A stretch of 64,000 nucleotides of DNA from Firmicutes bacterium TM09-10 (GCA_003481005.1 QUKC01000005.1:131417-195416), one strand, 5' to 3'. Counted from the stretch's first letter, positions 42,768-50,395 are shown. Notes: generated by a model from the letters alone, not told the origin. Numbers and translations: made by a program.

Positions 42768-44168
42768 ATGTTAGAAAGTATCATCAAAATCAATCAGGCG
42801 GTCAACGGATTTATCTGGGGCGTCCCCGCAATGATCTGCATCATCGGCGTAGGACTTCTGCTTTCTGTCCGTACCCGCTTCATTCAGGTGCGCAAATTCG
42901 GCGCTGCCATGAAAAACACGATCGGTAAAATTTTTGACAAAACACAGGCAAAGGACGGCTCCATGAGCCCGTTCCAGGCAGTCTGTACCGCGCTTGCAGG
43001 CACGGTCGGCACCGGCAACATCGCAGGCGTTGCGGGCGCGATTGCCCTCGGCGGTCCCGGCGCAATTTTCTGGATGTGGTGCTCTGCTTTTCTCGGCATG
43101 TGTACCAAATTTTCCGAGGTTACGCTGGCAATCCATTTCCGGGAAAAGAACGCAAATGGCGAATATGTTGGCGGTCCAATGTACTATATTAAAAATGGTC
43201 TATCCAAAAAATGGCATTTTTTAGCGGTTCTTTATGCCCTGTTCGGCGTCCTGACTGTGTTCGGCACAGGAAACGCCACCCAGGTGAATACCATTGTTTC
43301 TTCTATTCATTCTGCACTGCACAACCTGCATATCATCGACGGCACTGTAGATGAACGTGCCAATCTGATCTTCGGTATTTTCATTGCCGCTTTCGTTGCT
43401 ATGGTGCTGCTTGGCGGAATCCAGCGGATCGGTCAGGTTTCGGAAAAACTCGTTCCGTTTATGGCAACTTTATATGTAATCCTTGCAATCGGCGTTGTTA
43501 TTTTGCATATCAACCGCGTTCCTGCAGTGTTTGCCATGATTTTTAAAAGTGCATTTACCCCTCAGGCAGCCACCGGCGGCATCATCGGAAGCATGTTTTT
43601 AAGCATGAAAAAAGGCGTCTCCCGCGGTATTTTTTCCAATGAAGCCGGCCTTGGTACCGGTTCCATCGCCCATGCCTGCGCAGATACGAACAATGCTGTC
43701 CATCAGGGCATGTTCGGTATTTTTGAGGTATTCATGGATACGATCGTGATCTGTACACTTACCGGTCTTGTCATTCTGCTCGGTGCGCCCAACATCGTCT
43801 ATGGTCAGGCTGCCGGCGCAGAGCTGACAATTTCCGGCTTTACTGCAACCTATGGGGGCTGGGTTTCTATCTTCACCGCAGTTGCCATGTGCTGCTTCGC
43901 ATTCAGCACAATCATCGGCTGGGGCTTATACGGTTCCCGCTGTATCGAATTTTTAGGCGGAGAAAAGCTCGTCCGTCCCTTCCTTGTAGCCTATTCCTTT
44001 GTATCGATCATCGGTGCAACCATCAACCTTGGTCTGCTTTGGGATATTGCAGATACCTTCAACGGTCTGATGGCGATTCCCAACCTGATCGCCCTGCTTA
44101 TTCTCTCCGGGCAGGTCAAGAAGCTTGCGATCGATGTCGATCAGGCGGAAAAGAGCGGCACGCTGTAA
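42768..44168 (+). CDS. AGCS-family sodium:alanine (amino acid) symporter
   Basis: It starts at 42768 (MLESIIKINQAV) with GAGG five bases upstream; 466 residues, about eleven spans. The family signature is present: TVGTGNIAGVAGAIALGGPGAIFWMW near the N-terminal third, then the conserved GGPMYYIKNGL and FSNEAGLGTGSIAHA. These transporters take up alanine or glycine with sodium. It stands between the tannase gene and the decarboxylase operon but on the opposite strand, so a link with tannin breakdown is not implied. Hairpin repeat copy 4 and a two-way terminator follow it. Confidence 0.92.
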   Translation: MLESIIKINQAVNGFIWGVPAMICIIGVGLLLSVRTRFIQVRKFGAAMKNTIGKIFDKTQAKDGSMSPFQAVCTALAGTVGTGNIAGVAGAIALGGPGAIFWMWCSAFLGMCTKFSEVTLAIHFREKNANGEYVGGPMYYIKNGLSKKWHFLAVLYALFGVLTVFGTGNATQVNTIVSSIHSALHNLHIIDGTVDERANLIFGIFIAAFVAMVLLGGIQRIGQVSEKLVPFMATLYVILAIGVVILHINRVPAVFAMIFKSAFTPQAATGGIIGSMFLSMKKGVSRGIFSNEAGLGTGSIAHACADTNNAVHQGMFGIFEVFMDTIVICTLTGLVILLGAPNIVYGQAAGAELTISGFTATYGGWVSIFTAVAMCCFAFSTIIGWGLYGSRCIEFLGGEKLVRPFLVAYSFVSIIGATINLGLLWDIADTFNGLMAIPNLIALLILSGQVKKLAIDVDQAEKSGTL

Positions 44169-44185
44169 AACAACTGCACGGGCAT

Positions 44186-44220
44186 ACAATAGAATGTATG
44201 CTCCGCGAACATTCTATTGT
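44186..44220. repeat. ACAATAG hairpin repeat, copy 4 (inverted orientation)
   Basis: Twelve-bp perfect arms (ACAATAGAATGT and complement). The asymmetric CATGAA tag is on the right side here, so this copy lies in the opposite direction to copies 1 and 3. It is 18 bp after the symporter stop. Confidence 0.88.
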
Positions 44221-44224
44221 CATG

Positions 44225-44262
44225 AACAACAGGGCTGACTGCCGAAGGTCAGCCCTGTTGTT
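44225..44262. terminator. Bidirectional terminator between symporter and hydrolase genes
   Basis: A 15-bp perfect stem (AACAACAGGGCTGAC) with an 8-base loop between convergent genes. The ends are T/A-rich, although a pure T run is short. Confidence 0.65.
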
Positions 44263-44265
44263 ATG

Positions 44266-45021
44266 TCACCCTTCCCGGTTCTCCATTTCGCCGAGAAATT
44301 TCTTCACCGCTGCAGTCACCTGATCAAGATGTTCATCGTAGCAGTGTGTGTCTCCGGGAATCTGTACCAGCTTTGCATTTTTATATTTTTTCGCTGCATC
44401 AATGGAATATTCTATAGGAACTGCCTCATCTGCGTCTCCATGAATCAAAAGCACCGGCTTTTCATATTTGCGGATCGCCTCGTCTACATCCAGAAGCTGT
44501 GCTGTGCGGAGATAATTGCCGCTCAGATGCCGGTCCCCCCATTCCACCATATCCGGAATATGCTCCGGATCAAAAGGTTGACCAAGCAGATTCCCTTTTC
44601 TCGCACCATCCGGGATTACGATTGCAGGAGACATCGGAATCGCCGCCTTAAAATCATCCGCCCGCATTCCTGCTGCCAGCATGGTAAGCAGTCCGCCCTG
44701 GGAATGTCCGCAGATATAAAGGTCTGTCACAAAATCCAGCGTCTTTGCATAATCCGTCACAGTCATGGCATTATTGATCCACTTCATCAGATTATGCTGT
44801 TCAAAGGCACCACCGCTTTTTCCATGTCCGTACAGCTCTACGCGCAGTGTCGCAAACCCGATTTCATTCATTGCGTTGGAAACAGCAGTGATGTGCCGTT
44901 CCTCCATATTGCCGGTTAAACCATGAAACACAATGACCAGCGGACACTTTTCTTTTTCCTCCGGCACGTCCAGCTTTGCATGCAGCTGGATGCCGTCGTC
45001 TGCGATATAAAACTCTTTCAT
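44266..45021 (-). CDS. Alpha/beta-hydrolase (esterase, S33-like)
   Basis: A 251-residue protein with AAGGGG upstream of ATG 45021. It has VIVFHGLTGN (oxyanion loop), the nucleophile elbow CGHSQGGLL, an acidic residue in LLIHGDADEAVP and the triad His in PGDTHCYDEH. It resembles cinnamoyl/feruloyl esterases such as LJ0536 and other small cytosolic carboxylesterases. Lying next to the gallate decarboxylase genes, it may cleave dietary phenolic esters. It has its own promoter and lies after two terminators, so it is not in the decarboxylase operon. Confidence 0.82.
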   Translation of the reverse strand: MKEFYIADDGIQLHAKLDVPEEKEKCPLVIVFHGLTGNMEERHITAVSNAMNEIGFATLRVELYGHGKSGGAFEQHNLMKWINNAMTVTDYAKTLDFVTDLYICGHSQGGLLTMLAAGMRADDFKAAIPMSPAIVIPDGARKGNLLGQPFDPEHIPDMVEWGDRHLSGNYLRTAQLLDVDEAIRKYEKPVLLIHGDADEAVPIEYSIDAAKKYKNAKLVQIPGDTHCYDEHLDQVTAAVKKFLGEMENREG

Positions 45022-45080
45022 ACTCTATTTCCCCTTTCCAGGATGGCTTTTGCAGCCCATTTTCCTGTCCATTTTCTATA

Positions 45081-45111
45081 GTATACCACACTCTGCGGCA
45101 GTACAGGCAAA
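45081..45111 (-). promoter_or_regulatory. Promoter for the esterase gene
   Basis: On the minus strand TTGCCT (45106-45111), a 19-bp spacer and TATACT (45081-45086) with TG-G before it. The extended -10 may offset the long spacer. Confidence 0.45.
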
Positions 45112-45201
45112 AAACGTCCTGCCGCACAAAATTCTCCGATGCGGCGGGACGCAAAAAGTCCTCTGTAGAGATTTCTCCATCCAGAGGCTTTTTGATTGTA
45201 T
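45112..45201 (-). terminator. Tandem terminators after the decarboxylase operon
   Basis: On the minus strand there is first a CCTCTG/CAGAGG hairpin ending in CTTTTT (about 45152-45201). Then comes a 12-bp CGTCCCGCCGCA stem with one mismatch, followed by six T (about 45106-45150). Both lie within 140 bp of the LpdD-like stop. Confidence 0.7.
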
Positions 45202-45245
45202 CATATACTCTTTCTGCAGCTTCGCTACGCGGCGGCGCACCGCCG

Positions 45246-45629
45246 TCACGCGCCCGCAATCACCTGCTTCAACAGTTTATCGCACACCACAGACACCTCC
45301 TGCAGCTGTGCCTGTGTGATACCGTCGATATGAATCCCGCAGCTGCAGACCGCTGTACAGACGAATTTTTCTGCTGCAGCTTCTGCGAATTTTCTCGCAA
45401 CATACTCGTCTTTATGTCCGATTCCATTTAAAACGGACGAGGTTACGCCCACACCGCTTCCGGTCAGACTCGGTCGTGCCGTGGACATCACGACACTGCC
45501 GACATGCGGCGTATCCCCGCCCCAGACGCAAATCGTGCAGTCCTTGCCCATCTGCACAAGCTGCGCAAAAACCGGCAGTCCGTTCTGCATTTTTTCTATA
45601 AAAACAGCGTTTACAGGCATCCGTTCCAT
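45246..45629 (-). CDS. lpdD: LpdD-like subunit of a phenolic-acid decarboxylase
   Basis: A 127-residue protein with AGGAGAGG before ATG 45629. It has no common enzyme motif; the visible features are CVWGGDTPHVGSVVMSTARPS, a Gly/Ser-rich stretch and two Cys near CSCGIH. Size, content and position next to UbiX- and UbiD-type genes match LpdD, the small third component of gallate/protocatechuate decarboxylases in lactobacilli and clostridia. It overlaps the UbiX-like gene by 19 bases. The biochemical role of LpdD is poorly known; it may help assemble or load the cofactor. Confidence 0.72.
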   Translation of the reverse strand: MERMPVNAVFIEKMQNGLPVFAQLVQMGKDCTICVWGGDTPHVGSVVMSTARPSLTGSGVGVTSSVLNGIGHKDEYVARKFAEAAAEKFVCTAVCSCGIHIDGITQAQLQEVSVVCDKLLKQVIAGA

Positions 45630-46180
45630 CGTCTGAAATCCTCTCCTTCGACATCGAAGCGGTCAAGAATTTTGCCCACAATATGTCTCGTGCAGTCTGC
45701 AACCGCCTGTGGATGATTGTAATATGTGAGCATCGGCGGCAGAATTTCCACGCCCATCTGGCTCAGCTCATACAGGTTGCGCAGATGAATCGTATTGAAC
45801 GGGCATTCCCTCGCAACTAAAATCAGCTTTCTACGCTCCTTTAAGGTCACGTCCGCCGCGCGCAGCAGAAGGTTGTCCGTATAGCCGGAGTGAATCCCTG
45901 CAACCGTTTTCATACTGCAGGGTACGACTACCATACCGACAGTTTTATAAGTTCCGCTCGCAATCGCCGCACCGATATCCTTATTGTCATAAACAACGTC
46001 TGCCAGCGCGCAGATTTCTCCCATCGACAGTTCCGATTCCTGCGCTGCGGTAATCTCTGCACCTCTCGTGTATACAAGATGCGTTTCGATCTCTTCGATT
46101 TTTTGAAGCTGGGAAAGCAGCTCTGTCGCCAGTGGAATTCCGCTGCCGCCGCTGATTCCCACAACCAGCCTTTTCTTCAT
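45611..46180 (-). CDS. lpdB: UbiX/LpdB-type flavin prenyltransferase
   Basis: It starts at ATG 46180, whose A is also the last base of the DUF554 stop (TGATG), so the two are translationally coupled; the TTG at 46183 is not needed. 189 residues. It has an N-terminal GISGGSG loop, VVPCSMKTVAGI, VARECPFNTIHLRNL and PMLTYYNHP, the FMN- and prenyl-phosphate-binding motifs of UbiX. It makes prenyl-FMN, the cofactor required by the UbiD-type enzyme encoded upstream. All motif residues appear intact. Confidence 0.9.
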   Translation of the reverse strand: MKKRLVVGISGGSGIPLATELLSQLQKIEEIETHLVYTRGAEITAAQESELSMGEICALADVVYDNKDIGAAIASGTYKTVGMVVVPCSMKTVAGIHSGYTDNLLLRAADVTLKERRKLILVARECPFNTIHLRNLYELSQMGVEILPPMLTYYNHPQAVADCTRHIVGKILDRFDVEGEDFRRWNGCL

Positions 46181-46941
46181 CAATGCACCATTCCTGCAAG
46201 CATGTTGACAGCCGGAGTTACACAGTCATTCCAGAAAATTGCGATCGGGAAAATCAAAACCATAGCCGGAATCATATCCGCCACCGGAAACTGCTTGATC
46301 TTGCACATTCTAAAGCCGGTCGCCAGCATGATAAAGCCGCCGCACGCCTTGAAGTCGTTGATGATGTAGGTATTGGTTCCAAGATCCAGTCCGTTGTAAA
46401 TCGGGCCGCCAAGTAAAAACAGGACAAAGAAAATGATAAACTGTGGAATCGCTACTGCTGCAGTTACCATGCCCAGCGTGCAGGCAAATACAACTGCGGT
46501 GAACAGATCCAGAATCGCCTTTGCAATCAGGACACTGTGGTCTGCGGACATACCTGCGATAATGGAGCCGTAAATTCCGGTTCCGCTCGCGCAGAACAGC
46601 GTAATGCAGGTTACTAAAGTAGCCTCAAACTCTGCTTCCGGCACATCGGAAGAGGTTTTTACAAAACGGCTAATGCCTTTCTGCAGCGCAAGTCCGCCCT
46701 TGTTGATCAGCTTGCCAAAATGAACCGCAAGTCCCAGTCCTGTACCAAGAATAATCGCAAAAACAACTGCAGGCATGTGCTGCATCAATACGATCGTGCT
46801 GACGCCCATGCACATGGAGCAGCAGCCCAGAATCAGATTCATGTTGTCAATAAAGTCTTTTTTCAGTTTTTTTCCTACAACAGCGCCTACGATACCGCCA
46901 ATTACAACAGCGAGCGCGTCGACAATTACACCAACCGGCAT
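46180..46941 (-). CDS. DUF554-family membrane protein
   Basis: A 253-residue protein with about seven spans, starting MPVGVIVDALAVVIGG behind GAGGAGG. A small-residue-rich N-terminal helix is followed by KLKKDFIDNMNLILGCCSMCMGVSTI, and the mid-protein CASGTGIYGSI segment is typical of DUF554 proteins (Bacillus YdfK-like). Family function is not established. Here it lies between UbiD and UbiX genes in one operon and is coupled to ubiX by TGATG, so a role in moving gallate, its decarboxylation product or a related aromatic acid is a reasonable hypothesis. Confidence 0.82.
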   Translation of the reverse strand: MPVGVIVDALAVVIGGIVGAVVGKKLKKDFIDNMNLILGCCSMCMGVSTIVLMQHMPAVVFAIILGTGLGLAVHFGKLINKGGLALQKGISRFVKTSSDVPEAEFEATLVTCITLFCASGTGIYGSIIAGMSADHSVLIAKAILDLFTAVVFACTLGMVTAAVAIPQFIIFFVLFLLGGPIYNGLDLGTNTYIINDFKACGGFIMLATGFRMCKIKQFPVADMIPAMVLIFPIAIFWNDCVTPAVNMLAGMVH

Positions 46942-46965
46942 GTCAGTTTCCTCCTCTTTATCTTT

Positions 46966-48444
46966 TTAGAACGCGAGCTCTTTTGCCCATTTATCTTTGT
47001 CGATTTCCATGAAACGGCTTCTGACAAAGTTCTCTTTCTGATCGAACGGAACCGTGCAATCGAAAATCGCCTTGCAGGCAATTCCGTGAACGCGGATAGA
47101 AGGATCAAGGGCATGGTCGTTGGATGGGTCAAGCACATGGCAGTGGCAGCCCGGAATCGAGATCATATCCACATCTGCCTGGAATCTTGTCGTCATTGCC
47201 CACATTACATCGCTCATATCGAAGATATCCACATCCTCGTCTACCAGGAATACATGCTTTAACTCGGAAAATGCGGAGAACGCGAGCAGCGCTGCGTTGC
47301 GCTGACGACCCTCATCGTTTTTGGAGCTCTTCTTAAACTGCATGATTGCAACAAATTTACCGCCGCCGCAGGGTGCTGCATGCACGTTTAACAGACGCCC
47401 CGGAATCGCGCGGTCTACCATGGAAATAATGGAAGCCTCGGTCGGAATACCAGCCATGGAAACGTGCTCATGGGAAGGTCCGATACAGGACTGCATGATT
47501 GGATTCTTTCTGTGTGTTACCGCAGTAACCTTGATGACAGGAAGCGCAGGCTTTGCATCACCGGTGTAGCCGGGAAACTCCGGCATCGCCTTACCGGTAT
47601 TGGAATTAATATCCTCTCTGACGGTCTTGTCGTGGCAAAGATAACCTTCCAGGACATACTCTGCATTTGCGATACATTTTTCCGAAATAGTCAGACAGTT
47701 TGCCAGCTCTACTGCTTCGCCTCTCAGTGCCCCTGCGATCTGCAGCTCGTTATAGCCAAGGGGTGTAGTCGGTGCTTCAAAACCCGCACACATGTAAACA
47801 GCCGGGTCAAGACCGATGGAAATAGAAATCGGCATATCTTTCCCCTGTGCACAATATTTGTCAAAGAATGCGCCCAGATGACGGGAACCGGGAGTGATCC
47901 ACATGCCCAGCTCATCCCTGGATTCAATGCAGAGACGGTGAATGGTCACATCGCTCGTTCCGTTTTCCGGATCAGTTCCCATGCACAGTCCCATCGTAAT
48001 ATACGGGCCTGCATCTTCGGGTGTATTGGTCGGTGCCGGAACAAGCGTCCGCAGGTCAAAATCAGGATCGGTTGCATAATGAACAACCTCCTGACAGTCG
48101 ATATGTTTGCCTTCCGGAATCATCACCGGAGGAATTGTCTCTTTGAGCTTTTCGCCCATATACTTTCCCAGAAATTCCGGATCGGTTCCGAGCAGCATTC
48201 CGACTCTTTTACGGCTGGCAAGCATACCGATCGTTACTCTTGCATCCGGAAAGCCCTTTACATTATTAAACAGCATCGCCGGACCCTCTTTGGTCGGGCG
48301 GGCAACGGTTCCGCCTGCACCCACATGACGGTATACACCGGAAACCTCGGCATTTGGATCAACCTCTGTATCCGATGTCAGCAACTGTCCCGGAACTGTT
48401 TCCAGGAACTCTAATGCTGAACGAAGATCATGAATTTTTGTCAT
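46966..48444 (-). CDS. lpdC: UbiD-family decarboxylase, gallate decarboxylase LpdC-like
   Basis: A 492-residue protein with AAGGAG nine bases before ATG 48444, the size of LpdC from Lactobacillus. UbiD-type segments are visible: HVGAGGTVARPTKEGPAML near the start, DVTIHRLCIESRDELGMW (Mn/prFMN region) and GFEAPTTPLGYNELQIAGAL with an invariant Glu. IMQSCIGPSHEHVSMAGIPTEA and DEDVDIFD in the C-terminal half complete the pattern. With UbiX- and LpdD-like partners, the predicted reaction is non-oxidative decarboxylation of gallate or protocatechuate to pyrogallol or catechol. It is the first gene of its operon, divergent from a LysR regulator. Confidence 0.9.
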   Translation of the reverse strand: MTKIHDLRSALEFLETVPGQLLTSDTEVDPNAEVSGVYRHVGAGGTVARPTKEGPAMLFNNVKGFPDARVTIGMLASRKRVGMLLGTDPEFLGKYMGEKLKETIPPVMIPEGKHIDCQEVVHYATDPDFDLRTLVPAPTNTPEDAGPYITMGLCMGTDPENGTSDVTIHRLCIESRDELGMWITPGSRHLGAFFDKYCAQGKDMPISISIGLDPAVYMCAGFEAPTTPLGYNELQIAGALRGEAVELANCLTISEKCIANAEYVLEGYLCHDKTVREDINSNTGKAMPEFPGYTGDAKPALPVIKVTAVTHRKNPIMQSCIGPSHEHVSMAGIPTEASIISMVDRAIPGRLLNVHAAPCGGGKFVAIMQFKKSSKNDEGRQRNAALLAFSAFSELKHVFLVDEDVDIFDMSDVMWAMTTRFQADVDMISIPGCHCHVLDPSNDHALDPSIRVHGIACKAIFDCTVPFDQKENFVRSRFMEIDKDKWAKELAF

Positions 48445-48476
48445 TTTTTTGAACTCCTTTCATCCTCTGTGATAAA

Positions 48477-48518
48477 CTTACGGTTCCCCGCGCCATTCAC
48501 AGAACCCGCGTGAACCTT
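48477..48518. repeat. Short relic resembling the ends of the 5183-5380 element
   Basis: On the minus strand GTTCACGCGGGTTCTGTGA is joined directly to GAATGGCGCGGGGAACCGTA. These match the left and right terminal regions of the 5183-5380 element (12 identical bases GAATGGCGCGGG), but all internal sequence is missing. Confidence 0.45.
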
Positions 48519-48547
48519 GAAACTGTGACCAGATTATCACGCACGAT

Positions 48548-48560
48548 ATTGACAAACAAT
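48548..48560. promoter_or_regulatory. Candidate LysR operator
   Basis: ATTGACAAACAAT is an ATTG-N5-CAAT dyad of LysR-box type. It overlaps the -35 box of the LysR gene promoter and lies about 105 bp upstream of the lpdC-like start. Confidence 0.5.
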
Positions 48561-48577
48561 TCGATTCCTCCTAAAAT
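48549..48577 (+). promoter_or_regulatory. SigmaA promoter of the LysR gene
   Basis: Consensus TTGACA (48549-48554), a 17-bp spacer and TAAAAT (48572-48577). A leader of about 75 bases precedes the ATG at 48661. Confidence 0.7.
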
Positions 48578-48660
48578 TAAGTCAGTTTTGGAATCAATGG
48601 ATGGAAGAATGATCGCACGCGGTTCTTTCGGTGCAAAGTACCTGCGAAAGAGAGATAAGA

Positions 48661-49575
48661 ATGGATACTGCGAGTTTAAAGGAATTTTTAGCGCTTGTAG
48701 AAACGCAGAATTTCTGGGAAGCCTCTGAGCTTCTTTTTATGAACGAATCTACGCTGAGCAAGCATATTAAAAAGCTGGAAAAGGAGCTGCAGGTTTCCCT
48801 GTTTGACCGCAACACGCGTAAGGTTTCCCTTACACCGTTCGGAAAATGCCTGATTCCCTACGCCCGTTCTATCGTCGAAACGGAAAAGAATTTCCTCGAA
48901 GATCTGGAAAAGAAAATTCAGGCGCAGTCCAGCCAGCTCGTCCTCGGTGTCATCCCCTCTATGGTGCAGTACCGAATCACGGATATTTTAGTCGATTTCC
49001 GAAAAAAACACCCAAACCAGACCGCCATCCAGGTTCTCGAGGGCGACACCACTTATCTGACAGAAGCCCTGATCCACGGAGCCTGTTCCATGGCGTTTCT
49101 GCGCGACAGCGATCTGCATCCGCTTGATGACACGGTTTTTGAAAAGGTTCCTTATACGAAGGATCAGCTCGGCATCCTGCTTCCGTCCGACCATCCGAAG
49201 GCAGCTTTAGAAAGCATCTCCCTAAAAGAGTTATCCGGCGAAGATTTTGTGATCTTAAATCAGGGCACGTTGCTGCATCGGCTCTTTCTCTCTCTCTGCG
49301 CTTCCTGTGGTTTCCAGCCGAACATCGTCCTGGAATGCAAACGCATGGACTCTATTTTTGACCTCGTCTCACAGCATATGGGGATTTCCCTGCTGACAGA
49401 CCGGCATTTCGGAGCCTCCGTTCGGGCAAGCGCCGCCGGGCAGCATTTAAAACTCATCCCGCTGGCCCCTGCCCTATACAGTCAGACATATCTGTGTTAT
49501 TTGAAAAATACGACACTCAATGCGACTGCGACCGCAATGCTGGAATATATGAAGGAGTATATAAAATCCGATTAA
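48661..49575 (+). CDS. LysR-family regulator of the decarboxylase operon
   Basis: It starts at 48661 (MDTASLKEFLAL) with AGAGAG upstream; 304 residues. The N-terminal winged helix-turn-helix is standard: FLALVETQNFWEASELLFMNESTLSKHIKKLEKEL. It is followed by a hinge helix and a periplasmic-binding-like effector domain (about residues 90-300). LysR genes divergent from a catabolic operon usually regulate it, often with the aromatic substrate as inducer; gallate is the obvious candidate here. The promoter overlaps a dyad that could allow autoregulation. Confidence 0.9.
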   Translation: MDTASLKEFLALVETQNFWEASELLFMNESTLSKHIKKLEKELQVSLFDRNTRKVSLTPFGKCLIPYARSIVETEKNFLEDLEKKIQAQSSQLVLGVIPSMVQYRITDILVDFRKKHPNQTAIQVLEGDTTYLTEALIHGACSMAFLRDSDLHPLDDTVFEKVPYTKDQLGILLPSDHPKAALESISLKELSGEDFVILNQGTLLHRLFLSLCASCGFQPNIVLECKRMDSIFDLVSQHMGISLLTDRHFGASVRASAAGQHLKLIPLAPALYSQTYLCYLKNTTLNATATAMLEYMKEYIKSD

Positions 49576-49636
49576 CGGACGATGTCTTTTCTTTTATCAG
49601 TCTCCGCCAAGCTCGTCCTGTGCCTCAAACAAAAAA

Positions 49637-49705
49637 GAATCCGGCGAGGCAGGATTCTCCGCCTGCGGCGGGTCGCGTAAGCGACATTCTACCATTCCGC
49701 CGCAG
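49637..49705 (-). terminator. Terminator plus nested hairpin between convergent genes
   Basis: On the minus strand GAATCC/GGATTC (49637-49657) with a GC-rich loop is followed by TTTTTTG, an intrinsic terminator. Just before it a larger hairpin (CTGCGGCGG at 49697-49705 with 49663-49671) encloses a GTCGC/GCGAC stem. Confidence 0.65.
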
Positions 49706-49718
49706 TGCGATCCTCGTA

Positions 49719-49762
49719 GAGCGTTTTCATTTCATAGGACGCATTTTCCTATGAAATGAAAA
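49719..49762. repeat. GAGCGTTTT hairpin repeat, copy B
   Basis: Fifteen-bp perfect arms (TTTTCATTTCATAGG at 49724-49738 and its complement at 49748-49762). It shares GAGCGTTTT and the core with copy A at 34996-35040 and directly abuts the peptide element at 49763. Confidence 0.78.
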
Positions 49763-49763
49763 A

Positions 49764-49793
49764 GAACCAGTAAGTAATTTCCTTATCTGGTTC
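49764..49793 (-). terminator. Terminator of peptide element copy 1
   Basis: GAACCAG-A-TAAG pairs with CTTA-CTGGTTC on the minus strand, followed by TTTTTC. The stop codon of the 11-codon ORF lies inside the stem. Confidence 0.75.
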
Positions 49794-49818
49794 CATCATA
49801 GCATCTGAGGTGTCCCAT
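49783..49818 (-). CDS. Candidate 11-codon ORF MGHLRCYDGTR, copy 1
   Basis: ATG at 49818, stop TAA at 49783-49785, with GAGGTG five to six bases upstream of the ATG, a good ribosome-site match for so small an ORF. The predicted peptide is identical in copy 2. The upstream frame is also conserved (LRGVF before the Met in both). Whether it is translated is unknown; the sequence could instead be conserved for RNA structure. Confidence 0.4.
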   Translation of the reverse strand: MGHLRCYDGTR

Positions 49819-49904
49819 AAACACACCTCGCAGCACAAATTTATGCTCGATCGTAAATTTTTAAAGCGCTGTCCCTGACCCGCGGCTGCAATTTCTCCAA
49901 TAAA

Positions 49905-50372
49905 TCAATGCACATTCCCCACATACCGGTCTGCTTCCCGGCGTACATAGCATTCTTTTATCGTTTCTGACTCCATCATCTCCAGAACGTATTCCATCCC
50001 TGATGCAAGTTTTTTTGTCTTCAATTCTTCCAGCGAAATCCAGTATACCCGTCCTTCTTCGGAGCTTTCCAGTTCGCCGCAAAAAGTGTACGCCCGGTAG
50101 AGCGTTATCACATGATGTACGCCGTCTTTATGCCAGTGGTACAGCCCGCGAAATTCCGGATTTTCGATCGTAAGTCCCGTTTCTTCCCAAACCTCCCGGA
50201 TCATAGACTGAAAAAATAATTCTCCTGGTTCCACATGACCGCCTGGAAAGGTCGTTCCGGTGTAGCTGTCGTTTACTTTATCCAGCGCCAGCACATTTCC
50301 TCTGCCGTCCTGAATCATGCACATGTTCATGAAACGGACTTTTTCGAGCCGTTTTCCTGATGTTTCGCTCAA
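49905..50372 (-). CDS. NUDIX hydrolase (8-oxo-dGTPase-like)
   Basis: A 155-residue protein. The Nudix box is complete: GGHVEPGELFFQSMIREVWEETGL matches G-x5-E-x7-R-E-x2-E-E-x-G. A FRGLYHWHKDG strand follows, as in MutT-like 8-oxo-dGTP diphosphatases. The start is TTG at 50372 behind GAGGG at good spacing; the first ATG in frame (14 codons later) has no ribosome site. It probably sanitises oxidised or non-canonical nucleoside triphosphates. It lies 23 bp after the small gene at 50396-50614 on the same strand and is followed by the peptide-terminator element. Confidence 0.88.
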   Translation of the reverse strand: MSETSGKRLEKVRFMNMCMIQDGRGNVLALDKVNDSYTGTTFPGGHVEPGELFFQSMIREVWEETGLTIENPEFRGLYHWHKDGVHHVITLYRAYTFCGELESSEEGRVYWISLEELKTKKLASGMEYVLEMMESETIKECYVRREADRYVGNVH

Positions 50373-50395
50373 TGGTTGTTCCCTCTTTTCGTAAA

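Larger units (their letters stand above)
49763..49863 (-). repeat. Peptide-terminator element, copy 1
   Basis: A minus-strand element of about 100 bases almost identical to 52490-52590. In order it holds ACGATCGAGCATAAA, a GAGGTGT/ACACCTC hairpin containing the ribosome site and ATG of an 11-codon ORF, and a GAACCAG/CTGGTTC terminator with T5. It starts about 40 bp after the NUDIX stop codon. Core differences between copies: one base before the ORF and a few in the terminator loop. Confidence 0.85.

Noticed and set aside
47464..48414. Plus-strand frame of 316 codons opposite the UbiD-type gene
   Set aside because: Same reason: an antisense shadow of a strongly supported gene.
49759..49863. 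Known riboswitch or tRNA in the duplicated element
   Set aside because: No conserved core of a riboswitch class I know was found, there is no tRNA T-arm or anticodon structure, and the elements lie after genes rather than before them.
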